Part shown: piece by piece, positions 1 through 9,245 of the stretch
Numbering within the stretch: position 1 is the first letter of the stretch
Layout of the letters: each line of letters starts with the position of its first letter
Assembly: GCA_000697335.1 (NCBI GenBank)
Contig: JNEM01016269.1
Span: 1 to 11,613 of the forward strand
Direction: 5' to 3'
Length of the DNA: 11,613 bases
From: Conidiobolus incongruus B7586
Taxonomy: Eukaryota; Entomophthoromycota; Entomophthoromycetes; Entomophthorales; Conidiobolaceae
Notes under the pieces: generated by a model
The model's database searches: none
What the model was told of the DNA's origin: nothing
What the model saw: only the letters and a program-made list of their open reading frames with translations
Position numbers and translations under genes: made by a program

Positions 1-222
1 ATAATTTAATTACTATTATTAAAACCAACAATTGATAGATTTATTTCCAAATTTAATTATAAAATTGATCAAACAATTTAATCTATATGTTATATTAATA
101 TGATATAAATTGACTAAAAAATTAATTTATTATTATATAAAAGTAATAATTATTTTATTTAATTATTAATGAATATAATATTAAATTTCATAAATTTAAT
201 TTCCAAAAATGGATATTTCAAT

Positions 223-246
223 CAAATTTTTTTTCAAAAAAATTTG
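223..246. repeat. Perfect 11-bp inverted repeat (A/T-rich hairpin)
   Basis: The left arm at 223-233 (CAAA followed by seven T) is perfectly complementary to the right arm at 236-246, with a two-base loop. In DNA this AT-rich, such hairpins arise easily by chance, and no gene end lies beside it, so I assign no terminator role. Confidence 0.6.
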
Positions 247-960
247 TAAAAATAAATTATGCTAGTATTTATTAACAAAATAATATAATCCATTTTAATT
301 TTCAAAAATATTTCAATCAAATGGATAACTTTTAAAGCCAACCTATTTTTATTTTTAAATTAATAATAAATTTTCAAATAATAATATAATACTTAAAGCT
401 AAATTTAGTTGTGTTATGAAAGTTGTTTGTTTGTGTAATAACTATATATTTTTGTTTTACACTTTAATATAATAAAATTCAAATTTAATCTAGAACCTAA
501 TATACCAGATATTATTTAAATAATTCATTTCAATTTCAAATTTGATTTTAGATTATATTAAGTATATAGTAACAATACTATTCTCTAATATTCAATCCAT
601 TTATTCCAAAAACTTTTGTTTAATCAATCAAATAATTATTACTATATTGAGTATAATAAAATTTACTATAGAAGTCTAATTATCATTTTTATTTCCTAAA
701 TTTATCGTAATTTACTTAAATCAATTGACTAAAAAACAATATATATATTGATATTCATATGAATTCATACTCTCAAAAATTAACTAAATCATGTGTTCTA
801 TGAAAATTTTTTGTAATTATAATTTTTGAAATTTTTCAAAATTTGATTTTTAATAATATTATAAGATTGAAATGAAAATTACCATGATCACTAATTTTAT
901 TCTACAAACTCCTATAATATAATTTCTATTTTAATAATGTTTTTAGGTTTCAAATGAAAT

Positions 961-980
961 ATTGTTTATTATTAAACAAT
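961..980. repeat. Perfect 8-bp inverted repeat
   Basis: ATTGTTTA at 961-968 pairs with TAAACAAT at 973-980 across a four-base loop. No neighbouring gene is visible. It is probably a chance product of the base composition. Confidence 0.5.
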
Positions 981-1570
981 ATGATAATTTTATTCTAATA
1001 TTTTATTTTATTATTATAATATGATATTGTTAATAACCAATAAAATATATAAATTACTTTAATTACAATTATCATATAATTTATATTAATTTGAACAAAA
1101 TTTTTTTAATATATTAATTTGCAAAAAAGTTAAAAATTTAATTAAATAATCTTAATTATATATTTTGATAAAACCTGTGTGTGTTCAAGTTAAAAAAATA
1201 TAATATATTATAATTAGCATTATTCAAATCATAATTGATTAATTTTGATTTGTGTATATAAATGCAAATATAATAAAACATTTCAGTAAAGTATTTGATT
1301 AATGAGATTTTTTTCTCTCTTTGTAATTAAATATATTTGCAAAGTTTGTATTAATAATATGTCATTGTTTCATTATTTTAATAATAACCAAAGATAAAAA
1401 ATTTTTATATATTTAAAAGTTTCAATATTAACAATTAAAATATAAATCTTCATATAATTTATATTAAATTGAATATTTGAATTAATCTATATTATTATCT
1501 AACTTATAAATATAATAATTAGTGTTATTCATTATGTAAAAATAAAACAATAAATTTTTTTACATTAATT

Positions 1571-1595
1571 ATTGAAATTGATCAATAATTTCAAT
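1571..1595. repeat. Perfect 9-bp inverted repeat
   Basis: ATTGAAATT at 1571-1579 pairs with AATTTCAAT at 1587-1595, separated by seven bases. It has no gene context and is noted only as local structure. Confidence 0.5.
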
Positions 1596-4160
1596 TTTTG
1601 AAATCATTAATAATCAAAAAAATTAACTACAATTAATTAACAATCTATAAATTAATGGTTATTTAGTTAAATTATATTATAATATTTACTAAATATTCTA
1701 TAGAAAATATTTGATAATTTATATATATATAAACAATTACAAAAAAAAATATGCAAATAATATATAATTTGATTTTTAACCTTTTGATTAAAATATTTTC
1801 TAACTTATTGTCTATAACATTATTAATATTCTCTTTTCATTTTTTAAATCATTGTTCTTTTTTTTTAAAAAAATTATAATATCAAACACTTTATTTATCT
1901 CTTAATATATCAATATATATTTTATCTTTTCTTAAAATAGTATGACATTAACAATTTCAATCAATTTTCAAAAAAATAATTTTATTATTTATTTGGTCAA
2001 ATATAACATTTGAGTAAATTTTAAACTAATAATATCAAAATACATATCAATTTGATACTTTTTCTGTTCAATATAATTAATTTTAAAAAGGTTTTTTATT
2101 TTAGATATCAAATGGATAAAATTATATTAAACTATATTGAATTCACATTTATATTATAATGAAAATTGGTATATGTGGTAGAATTAATTAAGATTTTTTT
2201 CATTTTAGTATGCTTCATTGATGTTATAACTACTTACACCCAATAATTAATTAATAACAACTATATTTTTGGAAATTTATGTTTAGTTTGAAAAAATAAA
2301 TATTAAATAAAAAAAAGATTCTAATAATAGTTTATAAATTATTCATCAAAAATAAAGTTTCCATTATATTTAATGAATTTATATGATTTTTTAGGCTTTA
2401 ATAAGATAAAATAATATCAAAAATATGACAATTTTAAGTCATATTAATATATTAATTTATTTAAAAATTTTTTTCAAAATTTCCTTTGGAGTTTTAATTA
2501 CTATTTTAATTATTATTAATATTAATTTTGTTAAAAAAAAATAATTTAAATTTGAAAATTTATATTTTTTCTAATATATTTTAAATAGGATTAAATTATA
2601 AAAAAAAATTATTTCAATATTAATATCATCATATAATACTCACATAAAATATCATTAAAACTAATAAATAAAAGATTTTAAATATTTATTTCGTAATTTA
2701 ATCATTTGGTAAATAAAAATTTAATATATTTTTACCCTTTTAATCAAAATTGTATATATTTTTGATTTATTCTGAAAGAATATTGACTTTTTTAATAAAA
2801 TATATTTCTCTATAATAAATATTTTTATATTTATTATTTAATTTCAAAATTTGAATTCTTTGATTATTCAAATGAAACAATCAAATAAATCATTAATTGA
2901 ATTCAATGTATTAAATATCTAATCATGCACAAATAGATATCAATTTCCATTTTTTGACCAGTTTATTTCAAATTATATCTAATCAAATTGATTAAAATTT
3001 TTAAATCAGTATAAATATAATTAATCAATTCCATTTAAGCTTCAAATAGCATAATTCAATCTTTTTTATATTTTAACTTGATTATTTATATAATTTTGTT
3101 AATAATGATTATAATTTGTTCATTTTAATTAATATTTCCTCTATTGTTAACAAATGTTTTTATTAAATTTTCATTAATTTATCAAATAATTGATAATTAC
3201 ATGTTATAAATCAAATTCAAATATTGGATTTTTAAATATTACTTTATAATAATTTGATTCTTGATTATTGGTAATATAATATTCTTAAATAATTATTAAT
3301 AAAATATAAATCAAACTAATATCATTTATATTATTGATAACATATTATAAAATATTGATGATTTGAAATAATTTTATTAGATCAAAATATTTTAAATAGT
3401 GAAAAATATATTAAAAAATATATTTAATGATTTATAATCAATATTAATATTTCAATATAAAATTTAGTTCAATTACTAATCTTTGATATTTTAATGATTC
3501 AAGTAAATTCTTTATATCGAATTATTTATTCATCATTATATTAATTAGGATATATATTTATTTAACAAATATCAATCACCAATGTATTTTTTTTCAACCA
3601 TAAATTATAAAATATTGAAAAAAAATATATATTATAGGCTTAAAATAAAATATTAATAAAATGGTTATATAAATTAAATGATTTTTTTCCAATAAAATAA
3701 TATTTAATTATATATATATACTATTTTATTGTTTAAAATCATATATCAAATTATTATTAATTTTCAGTGGTTTTTGGCAAAAATTTAATATGATCAGTTT
3801 AAAATATATTGTTAATAATTATACAAGTAAATGAAACAGTTTTATCAGTTTACAAATTTATACCTTAACCTACTAAAATAAATTTGAATATTAATTTATA
3901 AATTTATTATTAACCAATAATATCTATATATAAATTCAATATATTTAAAGTGATTAAACTAAATATGATATTCGTCAATTAAAAAATAAGATTTGATAAT
4001 AAATTATAAATATTATATAATATTATATAACTTATAAAAAAATTAATCTAATTTATTATAATTGGGTAAAATAGTCTATTTTGTATAAATTTAATTATTT
4101 TTATAAAAATTTTTTCCTATTTTAATTATTATAATTAAGTTTAGAAATTCAAATATATAT

Positions 4161-4179
4161 CTGTCTCTTATACACATCT
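4161..4179. other. Tn5 mosaic-end (Nextera adapter) sequence, probable assembly artefact
   Basis: The 19 bases CTGTCTCTTATACACATCT are an exact match to the hyperactive Tn5 mosaic end, the transposon end carried by Nextera-type tagmentation adapters. Its composition differs from everything around it: 7 of 19 bases are G or C, inside DNA that is about 88% A+T. A 19-base match by chance is not credible. No further adapter bases follow on the right and no 9-bp target duplication flanks it, so it looks like a leftover junction in the assembly, not a natural Tn5 insertion. The sequence on its two sides may be joined artificially. Confidence 0.95.
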
Positions 4180-4402
4180 TTAATTTTTTAATTATTTTTT
4201 TCATAATATCAATTAAACAATTATTAAGGTATATTATTTATACTAAATTATTTATAATATTATATTATTTAATTTTGATTTATATTGACCAAAATTTTCT
4301 GAAAATATTTATTATTAAATATTTTAATTTAAAATAAAACATATAATAATATAAGTTAAATTTAATAGTTGCATTTATTATTATAAATTCTTGCTATATT
4401 TT

Positions 4403-4421
4403 AGGTATAATTCTTATACCT
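4403..4421. repeat. Perfect 8-bp inverted repeat with 3-base loop
   Basis: AGGTATAA at 4403-4410 pairs with TTATACCT at 4414-4421. The arms carry more G+C than most of the surroundings and the loop is tight, so it is a more stable hairpin than the other small ones here. No gene lies beside it. Confidence 0.55.
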
Positions 4422-4804
4422 GAACTACTCTTCTATATAATAAAACTTAATATTTCAAAATCAAATTTTTTTAAGGAAATTTTATTTTATATTAGTAAAT
4501 TTTTATTTACTTAAAGCCATTATCAATTATCATATTATATTTCAATATAATATAATATTTTGTTATTTTTTTCGAACTTTTATCAAATATTCAATATATT
4601 TTCAGCATTGTGTTTTTGTTTCTATAAATATCATTTAAAAAATTAAGTATTTGGAAATTGTAATAAGAATATAAATTTTATATAATATATTATATAAATA
4701 CAGTATAAAGCTTATTAATTATTGATATTACTTCATGAACCAAATCAGAGTAATAGGTTATATTCAAATAACATAAAATGATATATATCAATTATTTAAC
4801 AAAA

Positions 4805-4865
4805 TTATTATTCAAAAAGATTTACACAAGGGATTGATTTAGCGTAATCTTTTATTTTGAATGAT
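4805..4865. repeat. Imperfect inverted repeat, arms of about 20 bases
   Basis: The left arm at about 4805-4823 resembles the reverse complement of 4844-4865, with one gap of three to four bases plus a single-base difference. The spacer is about 20 bases and contains one of the few CpG dinucleotides in the window. It could be a remnant of a very small inverted-repeat element or a chance hairpin; I cannot tell which. Confidence 0.3.
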
Positions 4866-5840
4866 ACCTTAATAAAAAATATACAAAATGATTTATGATT
4901 AATTATAAAATCAATCTTTGTATATATTTAGGTTTTTGAATATGTTTAATTAATTTCATTTATTAATAGTAATTTTAACTTTGTTATTAAATTTAGTCAA
5001 ATGATGAGATAGTTATTTTATATTTATACTTTATTTTATTTTTTAATATATAGTTTAATTTTTATATTTACAATCTTTATTTATATATTAAGTATTACTT
5101 TAGTTAAATTATTAATACATTTATTTATATATTTTTTTCACACTATTAATATATAAAAAATTGACAATCCAAATTAAACTTAAGGATTATTAGTGGTTTA
5201 AAATAAAATCTCTAATAACTTTAATATATTTACCTATTGATATATAATTTTTTCATATAATACTTAATTAGAAAATCATATTTTTAAATTTTAATATTTT
5301 GCTATTATAAAATTATAAATTACAGATACTAAAAATTAAATACTTTTAATTATTAATATTGGTTTTAAAAAAGACTAAATTAATAAATACAATTTTAAAG
5401 ATTAAAATATTGATAATCAAAATATTAATTATATATACATAAAATAAAAATAAATAATTTCTTTTTATTATGAATTTTAATTATAAACAAAATATTTGAA
5501 AAATTGAAAATTATTCTAAAATTTAAATTCATGATACAAATATTTTAAAAACTTTGACTAATTATTTGTATATTTATTACCATTATAACTATTATAGAGC
5601 TATAATATCAAAGGCTATACTATATTGTATTTAATAGTAATACTATTTTTTCCTTTGGTTTTAAATAATATAATTTGTAATATAATATTTAATTTATTTA
5701 AATATATAATAAAATTTAATATAAATTCATTTAATTTGGAATTTGAAAATAATTTATTAACATATTATTAGTATTAAAATCAAACAATGATAACATTATT
5801 AATTTCTGATTTTTCATATATATTTCACATTTTGAAAAAT

Positions 5841-5856
5841 TATATATATATATATA
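5841..5856. repeat. (TA)8 microsatellite inside mariner copy A
   Basis: Eight TA units lie about 100 bases before the transposase remnant. A tract of the same length sits at the equivalent place in copy B (7477-7492), which suggests it was part of the ancestral sequence and not a later slippage product. Confidence 0.7.
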
Positions 5857-5942
5857 ATTTTAATTTTTTTATTAAAATATTTAGATTTTAAAATTTATAC
5901 CTAAATTTAATCATATTTAAACTAGATTGGGATTATCAAAAG

Positions 5943-6925
5943 GCTTTGATTTTTATATCTTTAAAACTTAACCATAAACCCTCTAAAATCACTTAGAACT
6001 TAAAAACAGCTTATAAAGATAATGCTTTATTTAAAACTACCATATATTGCTAGATTTGTAATTTTTAAGCTAAAAAAGAAATTATTTATAATCTACTAAA
6101 ATCTTAAAGATTAATTTGTATTATTATTCTTTCTATTACAAATATATTCAAAAAATATATTAAGTAATGCCATTGTATTTTTTTTAGAGAATTATCAAAG
6201 CAATTTAATATTAAATTATGAAAGTATATTATATTTATTTTGTTGAAACATAAATTAATTAATAAAATTACAAAATTAATACCTTATAATTTAACAAAAG
6301 CTTAAACAAAACTAAAGTAATTATACTAAAATTACATTAAATTAATTAAAATATAACTAAAAAACAATGTTATTAGAGTAAATACTAATTATGAATGAAT
6401 CTTAGTTTTCTTTATATAATCTTTTAATTAAAAATAAAACAAGTTTTGATTTAAGCCAAATTAATCCTATTTACAAAATCCAATATATTAGTATTTTGAA
6501 TATAAGTAAATATATATTTTATAATGGATTATAATAATATATAGTCTTTTTTTTAATAACCCAACCAAAATCAATTAATAATAAATAATATATATTTTTT
6601 TAATTAAAACAATATTTAAATGGTCTTTTTAAGGTCAATTAAAACACTTATTGATTTACATAATAATTTCAAAATATATAAAACTAAGGCTATAAAAGAA
6701 TTTTTGTATGAAAAACATAAAGCGAGTTACTATATCTAGTATATTCACCCAAATTATTACTTATATTCATAAAATATATTAGAGAATTAAAAAAACTCAT
6801 TGTAAGAAAAAAAATTCCTATAAATAAAATAAATTGGTTTTTGTAAGATTAAAATTTAATTCTTATTAAAAACAACTATTTTTTAGATATTATAAGCTTA
6901 CTAAAGATATAAAAAAAGTTATTAA
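5943..6925 (+). pseudogene. mariner transposase remnant (copy A), non-functional
   Basis: This is the relic of a DDD-type mariner transposase, a cut-and-paste recombinase that binds the element ends and integrates at TA. The first part reads in one frame from about 5943 to 6300, with stops. It shows NHKPS followed by an NLKTAY segment (compare NLQAAFS in copy B), TTIYC with a TAG at the conserved Trp (6051-6053), the helix-turn-helix word RELSKQFNI (6186-6212) and PYNLT (about 6282). Later parts lie in other frames: NES at 6394-6402 where the family has the first catalytic DES, LHNNFKIYK then TKAIKEFL from 6656 where it has LHHDNARPH, and VYSP near 6745. The first two catalytic Asp codons have become AAT (Asn) and the third is unrecognisable. 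It carries many stops and at least three frame changes, so it is more decayed than copy B. Confidence 0.78.
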
Positions 6926-6955
6926 TAATAAAGGAGGTTATTAATTCTTTTTATT

Positions 6956-7409
6956 AATTAATCATTATATTTTGTTAATTTATTTATTATTTTTGTTTAA
7001 TTTTAATTTTAAAATTATGCCATTACTTAATTTTTGTATTTATATATTATTTATCTTTTAATTATTAAACTATATTTATTTTAAACAAATTTTTAAAAAA
7101 GATTAATATTATATTATTTTGTGCTTTGGTTAATATTTTGTTAAATATTATAATTAAATGCTTTATAATTTTTTATTCATAATATTTTAATATAAACAAA
7201 CATTTTTTTGGTAATATGTAAATAAATATGAAATAATATTATAATTTTATTTTTGTTAAACTTTTTAAATATCATTAAATGATAAATATATATTATATTC
7301 TATTATATTTATATTAAACAAATATATATATTAAGAGTTTAAATAATTAATAACAAAATACCCTTATAAATTAATATTATTATGAATTTGAAATAATGGG
7401 AAATATTTA
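6956..7409. other. AT-rich spacer between the two mariner remnants
   Basis: I see no gene and no recognisable transposase motif here. Parts near 7339-7400 may be weakly related to the sequence just left of copy A. If so, A and B would be a large tandem duplication and not two separate insertions, but the low sequence complexity makes this uncertain. Confidence 0.6.
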
Positions 7410-7476
7410 AATTTCTGATTTTTCAAATAAATTATTAGTTTGACATCAATTGATATATACAAAGTTAATAAGATAT

Positions 7477-7492
7477 TATATATATATATATA
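7477..7492. repeat. (TA)8 microsatellite inside mariner copy B
   Basis: This tract corresponds to 5841-5856 of copy A at an offset of 1636 bases. Confidence 0.7.
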
Positions 7493-7572
7493 ATAATTTT
7501 TTTAATTAAAAAATTAATTTTTAAAATTAGTTATTTAATTTAATTATGCTTAAACTAAATAGTTATCATCAA

Positions 7573-8562
7573 AAGTTTTTTATTTTAGTATCAATAATAT
7601 TTAACCATAAACCCTCTAATATTATTTAAAATTTACAAGCAGCTTTTAGTAATGAAGTATTATCTAAATCAACAGTTTATTGCTAGGTAAATCATATTAA
7701 AGCTAAGAGAGAAACTATCCAAAACTTGCTAAAATCTAAAAGATTCACTTTAACTATTATTCTATTAATTATTAATACAATGAAAAAATATATTGAAAAA
7801 TATCTTTTTATATCAGTTAGAGAACTATCTAAGCAATTTAATATTAGTTTTACAACTATTTTTATCTATATCAAAGCTTAAACTTAAATTAATAAATAAA
7901 AATATAAAATAGGTACCTTATAATTTAACTAAAGTTTAGAAAAAAACTAAAGTAGTTATTGTTAAACAAAATTTACTAAAATATTACTAGAAGCCTAAAT
8001 TTTTACAACAAATAATTACAATTGATGAATCTTAAGTCCCTATATATAATCCTTTACTAAAACATAAATCAAAATGCAAAATTAAGCTAAATCAACCCCC
8101 TTCATAAATCCCTTTAAATAAATATTTTATTAATAAGCAAATATTAAATATTAATATAGATTATAATAATATATGCCACTCTTATTTAGTTCCTGAAGGA
8201 AAATCAATTAATAATAAACTTTATATTGCTTTTTTAAATAAAAGTATTTCTGATTAGTATTCTCAATATAATTTTAAAAGACCAATTATTTTATATTTTA
8301 ATTATAAAATAAATAAATCTAAAGTTATAAATAACTTTCTAAATAAAAATAACTGGAAAGAACTACCATATATAGTATATTCTCTAGATTATAACCTATG
8401 AAACTATAATTGCTTTAGATAATTAAAAAACTAGCTTACAAGAAAGAAAATTTCTACAAAAAATTTAATTGGTTTGTAAAATATTAAATTTCAGTCTTTA
8501 ATAAAAAAAACTAATTTTTAGGTGTTAGATCTTTGTTAAAAGTAAAATAAAAAGTTATTAAT
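7573..8562 (+). pseudogene. mariner transposase remnant (copy B), non-functional
   Basis: Reading through stops, this gives about 330 residues, near the 345 usual for mariner transposases. Frame one (7573 to about 7895) contains NLQAAFSNEVLSKSTVYC, then TAG at the conserved Trp (7684-7686), NHIKAKRETI, and the second helix-turn-helix RELSKQFNISFTT (7819 onward). After one frameshift, the other frame contains VPYNLT (7913), FLQQIITIDES (first catalytic Asp kept, 8024-8026), LVPEGKSINNKLY, KRPIILYFNYKIN (the family has LHHDNARPH; second Asp is AAT, 8300-8302), and WKELPYIVYSLDYNL (the family has PYSPDLAP). The third catalytic position is AAC (Asn, 8402-8404), followed by LKNQLTRKKI. Stops fall at Gln and Trp positions, for example TAA at the Trp of DESW (8033-8035). 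There are roughly 17 stops and one frameshift. The family assignment is strong, and activity is excluded by two lost Asp residues. Confidence 0.87.
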
Positions 8563-8590
8563 AATAAAAAAAATTATTAAATTTTCATTA

Positions 8591-8909
8591 TATATTTATT
8601 TTTATAAATTATATATTAAAATATTCATATATTTTGAATTGCAAAAAATTCCCATTATTAAAAATACAAAGTAATAACTTAAATAATATTTGATATTAAA
8701 TATTATAATTTAATAATATATAAAAAATTTTAATAAAGTTAGTTTTTACAAGTTTTAGTTATTATAATAAATATCAATCAATATTTTAATATATATTTAG
8801 TAATAAAAATTCAATATTTTTAATATTTTATTATTAGCAATATTTTTTTAAGCTTTTAAAATTTAAAAATTTTAAATACAATGAAATATTTTTAATAAAA
8901 TTACCTATA
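8591..8909. other. AT-rich spacer between mariner copy B and the Tc1-like element
   Basis: I see no gene. This stretch contains the usual A/T runs and a small near-palindrome around 8855-8880. It ends in TATA at 8906-8909, the insertion site of the Tc1-like element. Confidence 0.65.
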
Positions 8910-8966
8910 CACTAATTTATAAAAGTGAGTTATAAAATTAAAAATATACATATTTTAATTAATAAT
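8910..8966 (+). repeat. 5' terminal inverted repeat of the Tc1-like element
   Basis: The 57 bases match the reverse complement of 10421-10477 at 44 of 57 positions without gaps. The conserved core reads TATAAAAGT, one variable base, then AGTTATAAAAT. Eleven of the 13 mismatches are C/T or G/A differences, the expected outcome of cytosine deamination or RIP. Weaker similarity may continue inward for another 30-40 bases. Confidence 0.87.
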
Positions 8967-9164
8967 CAAAAAAATTATATTAATTTTATTACCTGAAACT
9001 ATAATATATAATAAAGGTAAATTATTTGATAATAATTAATATATTTAAATATATTTAATAAACTATTAGCAAAAATATTAACACTTAATATTTAACTAAG
9101 ATGAATTATAAATTTATAGGTTTTTAATATAAGGGGATATATTTAACATTATATAACTATATCT

Positions 9165-9178
9165 TTTTTCTCTCTTTA
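9165..9178 (+). other. Pyrimidine-rich tract upstream of the Tc1-like transposase relic
   Basis: A run of T and C (CTTTTTTCTCTCTTT-like) lies between the 5' terminal repeat and the transposase relic. A similar tract occurs at about 1310-1322 in the background. It may once have been part of the element's promoter or an intron end, but nothing in the sequence proves a role. Confidence 0.25.
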
Positions 9179-9245
9179 TTATTATTTTATATAATATTTT
9201 ATAAATATACTAATTTATATTTATTAGTATTATTATACTTAAATC

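Larger units (their letters stand above)
1..4160. other. AT-rich noncoding DNA, left arm
   Basis: I see no gene here. Sampled lines contain about 7-15% G+C, CpG is almost absent, and stop codons are dense in every frame I looked at. Poly(A)/poly(T) runs, short (TA)n tracts and TCAA/TTGA-type words dominate. No tRNA B-box-like motif and no recognisable transposase remnant was found. In positions 1-480 I counted CpA+TpG at 37 and CpT+ApG at 17, the opposite of the transposon remnants further right, so this stretch does not carry their decay pattern. It could be intergenic, subtelomeric or centromeric DNA of an AT-rich nuclear genome; the sequence does not decide between these. Confidence 0.75.
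4180..5800. other. AT-rich noncoding DNA between the adapter scar and the first mariner remnant
   Basis: I see no gene in this stretch. It has the same very low G+C as the left arm and dense stops. It contains a few small inverted repeats (4403-4421; imperfect 4805-4865; 5591-5606) and several (TA)n tracts. The last 80 bases or so before 5801 show weak similarity to the region before 7410, so the mariner duplication may start slightly further left than annotated. Confidence 0.7.
5801..6955 (+). mobile_element. Decayed mariner-type element, copy A
   Basis: This segment aligns end to end with 7410-8590 (copy B). Shared landmarks in the same order are an AATTTCTGATTTTTCA word (5801 and 7410), a (TA)8 tract (5841-5856 and 7477-7492), the transposase remnant, and a terminal AGTTATTAATAATAAA word (6917 and 8553). 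From the (TA)8 tract to the terminal word the offset returns to 1636 bases. The length of about 1.15 kb is near the 1.3 kb usual for mariner elements. I could not find convincing terminal inverted repeats or a TA target duplication, so both ends are approximate. Confidence 0.7.
7410..8590 (+). mobile_element. Decayed mariner-type element, copy B
   Basis: This is the better preserved partner of 5801-6955, in the same orientation. It holds an almost complete transposase relic flanked by AT-rich leader and tail. By eye its transposase region is roughly 70-80% identical to copy A, with private differences on both sides, so the copies separated long ago or were mutated quickly. Terminal inverted repeats were not identified, and the ends are set by where similarity to copy A fades. 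Confidence 0.78.

Noticed and set aside
223-980. Hairpins as transcription terminators or CRISPR-like repeats
   Set aside because: They are isolated, not repeated at regular spacing, and no gene ends next to them.
1-4160. Short open reading frames in the AT-rich background
   Set aside because: The few I looked at are short, made almost only of Ile, Asn, Lys, Leu, Phe and Tyr codons, and show no conserved motif. They are expected by chance gaps between stops.
4161-4179. Natural Tn5/IS50 insertion
   Set aside because: Only the 19-base mosaic end is present, with no transposase and no 9-bp target duplication. The hyperactive mosaic end is an engineered sequence used in library preparation.
4561-4585. 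tRNA-like B-box word TTCGAAC near 4571
   Set aside because: No GG precedes it, no A-box lies at the right distance upstream, and no cloverleaf can be drawn. It is an isolated word.
5801-6955. Terminal inverted repeats for the mariner copies (for example the reverse complement of 6917-6945 against 5750-5785)
   Set aside because: The only candidate matches are runs of A and T with gaps, no better than expected in this composition, so I did not annotate ends from them.
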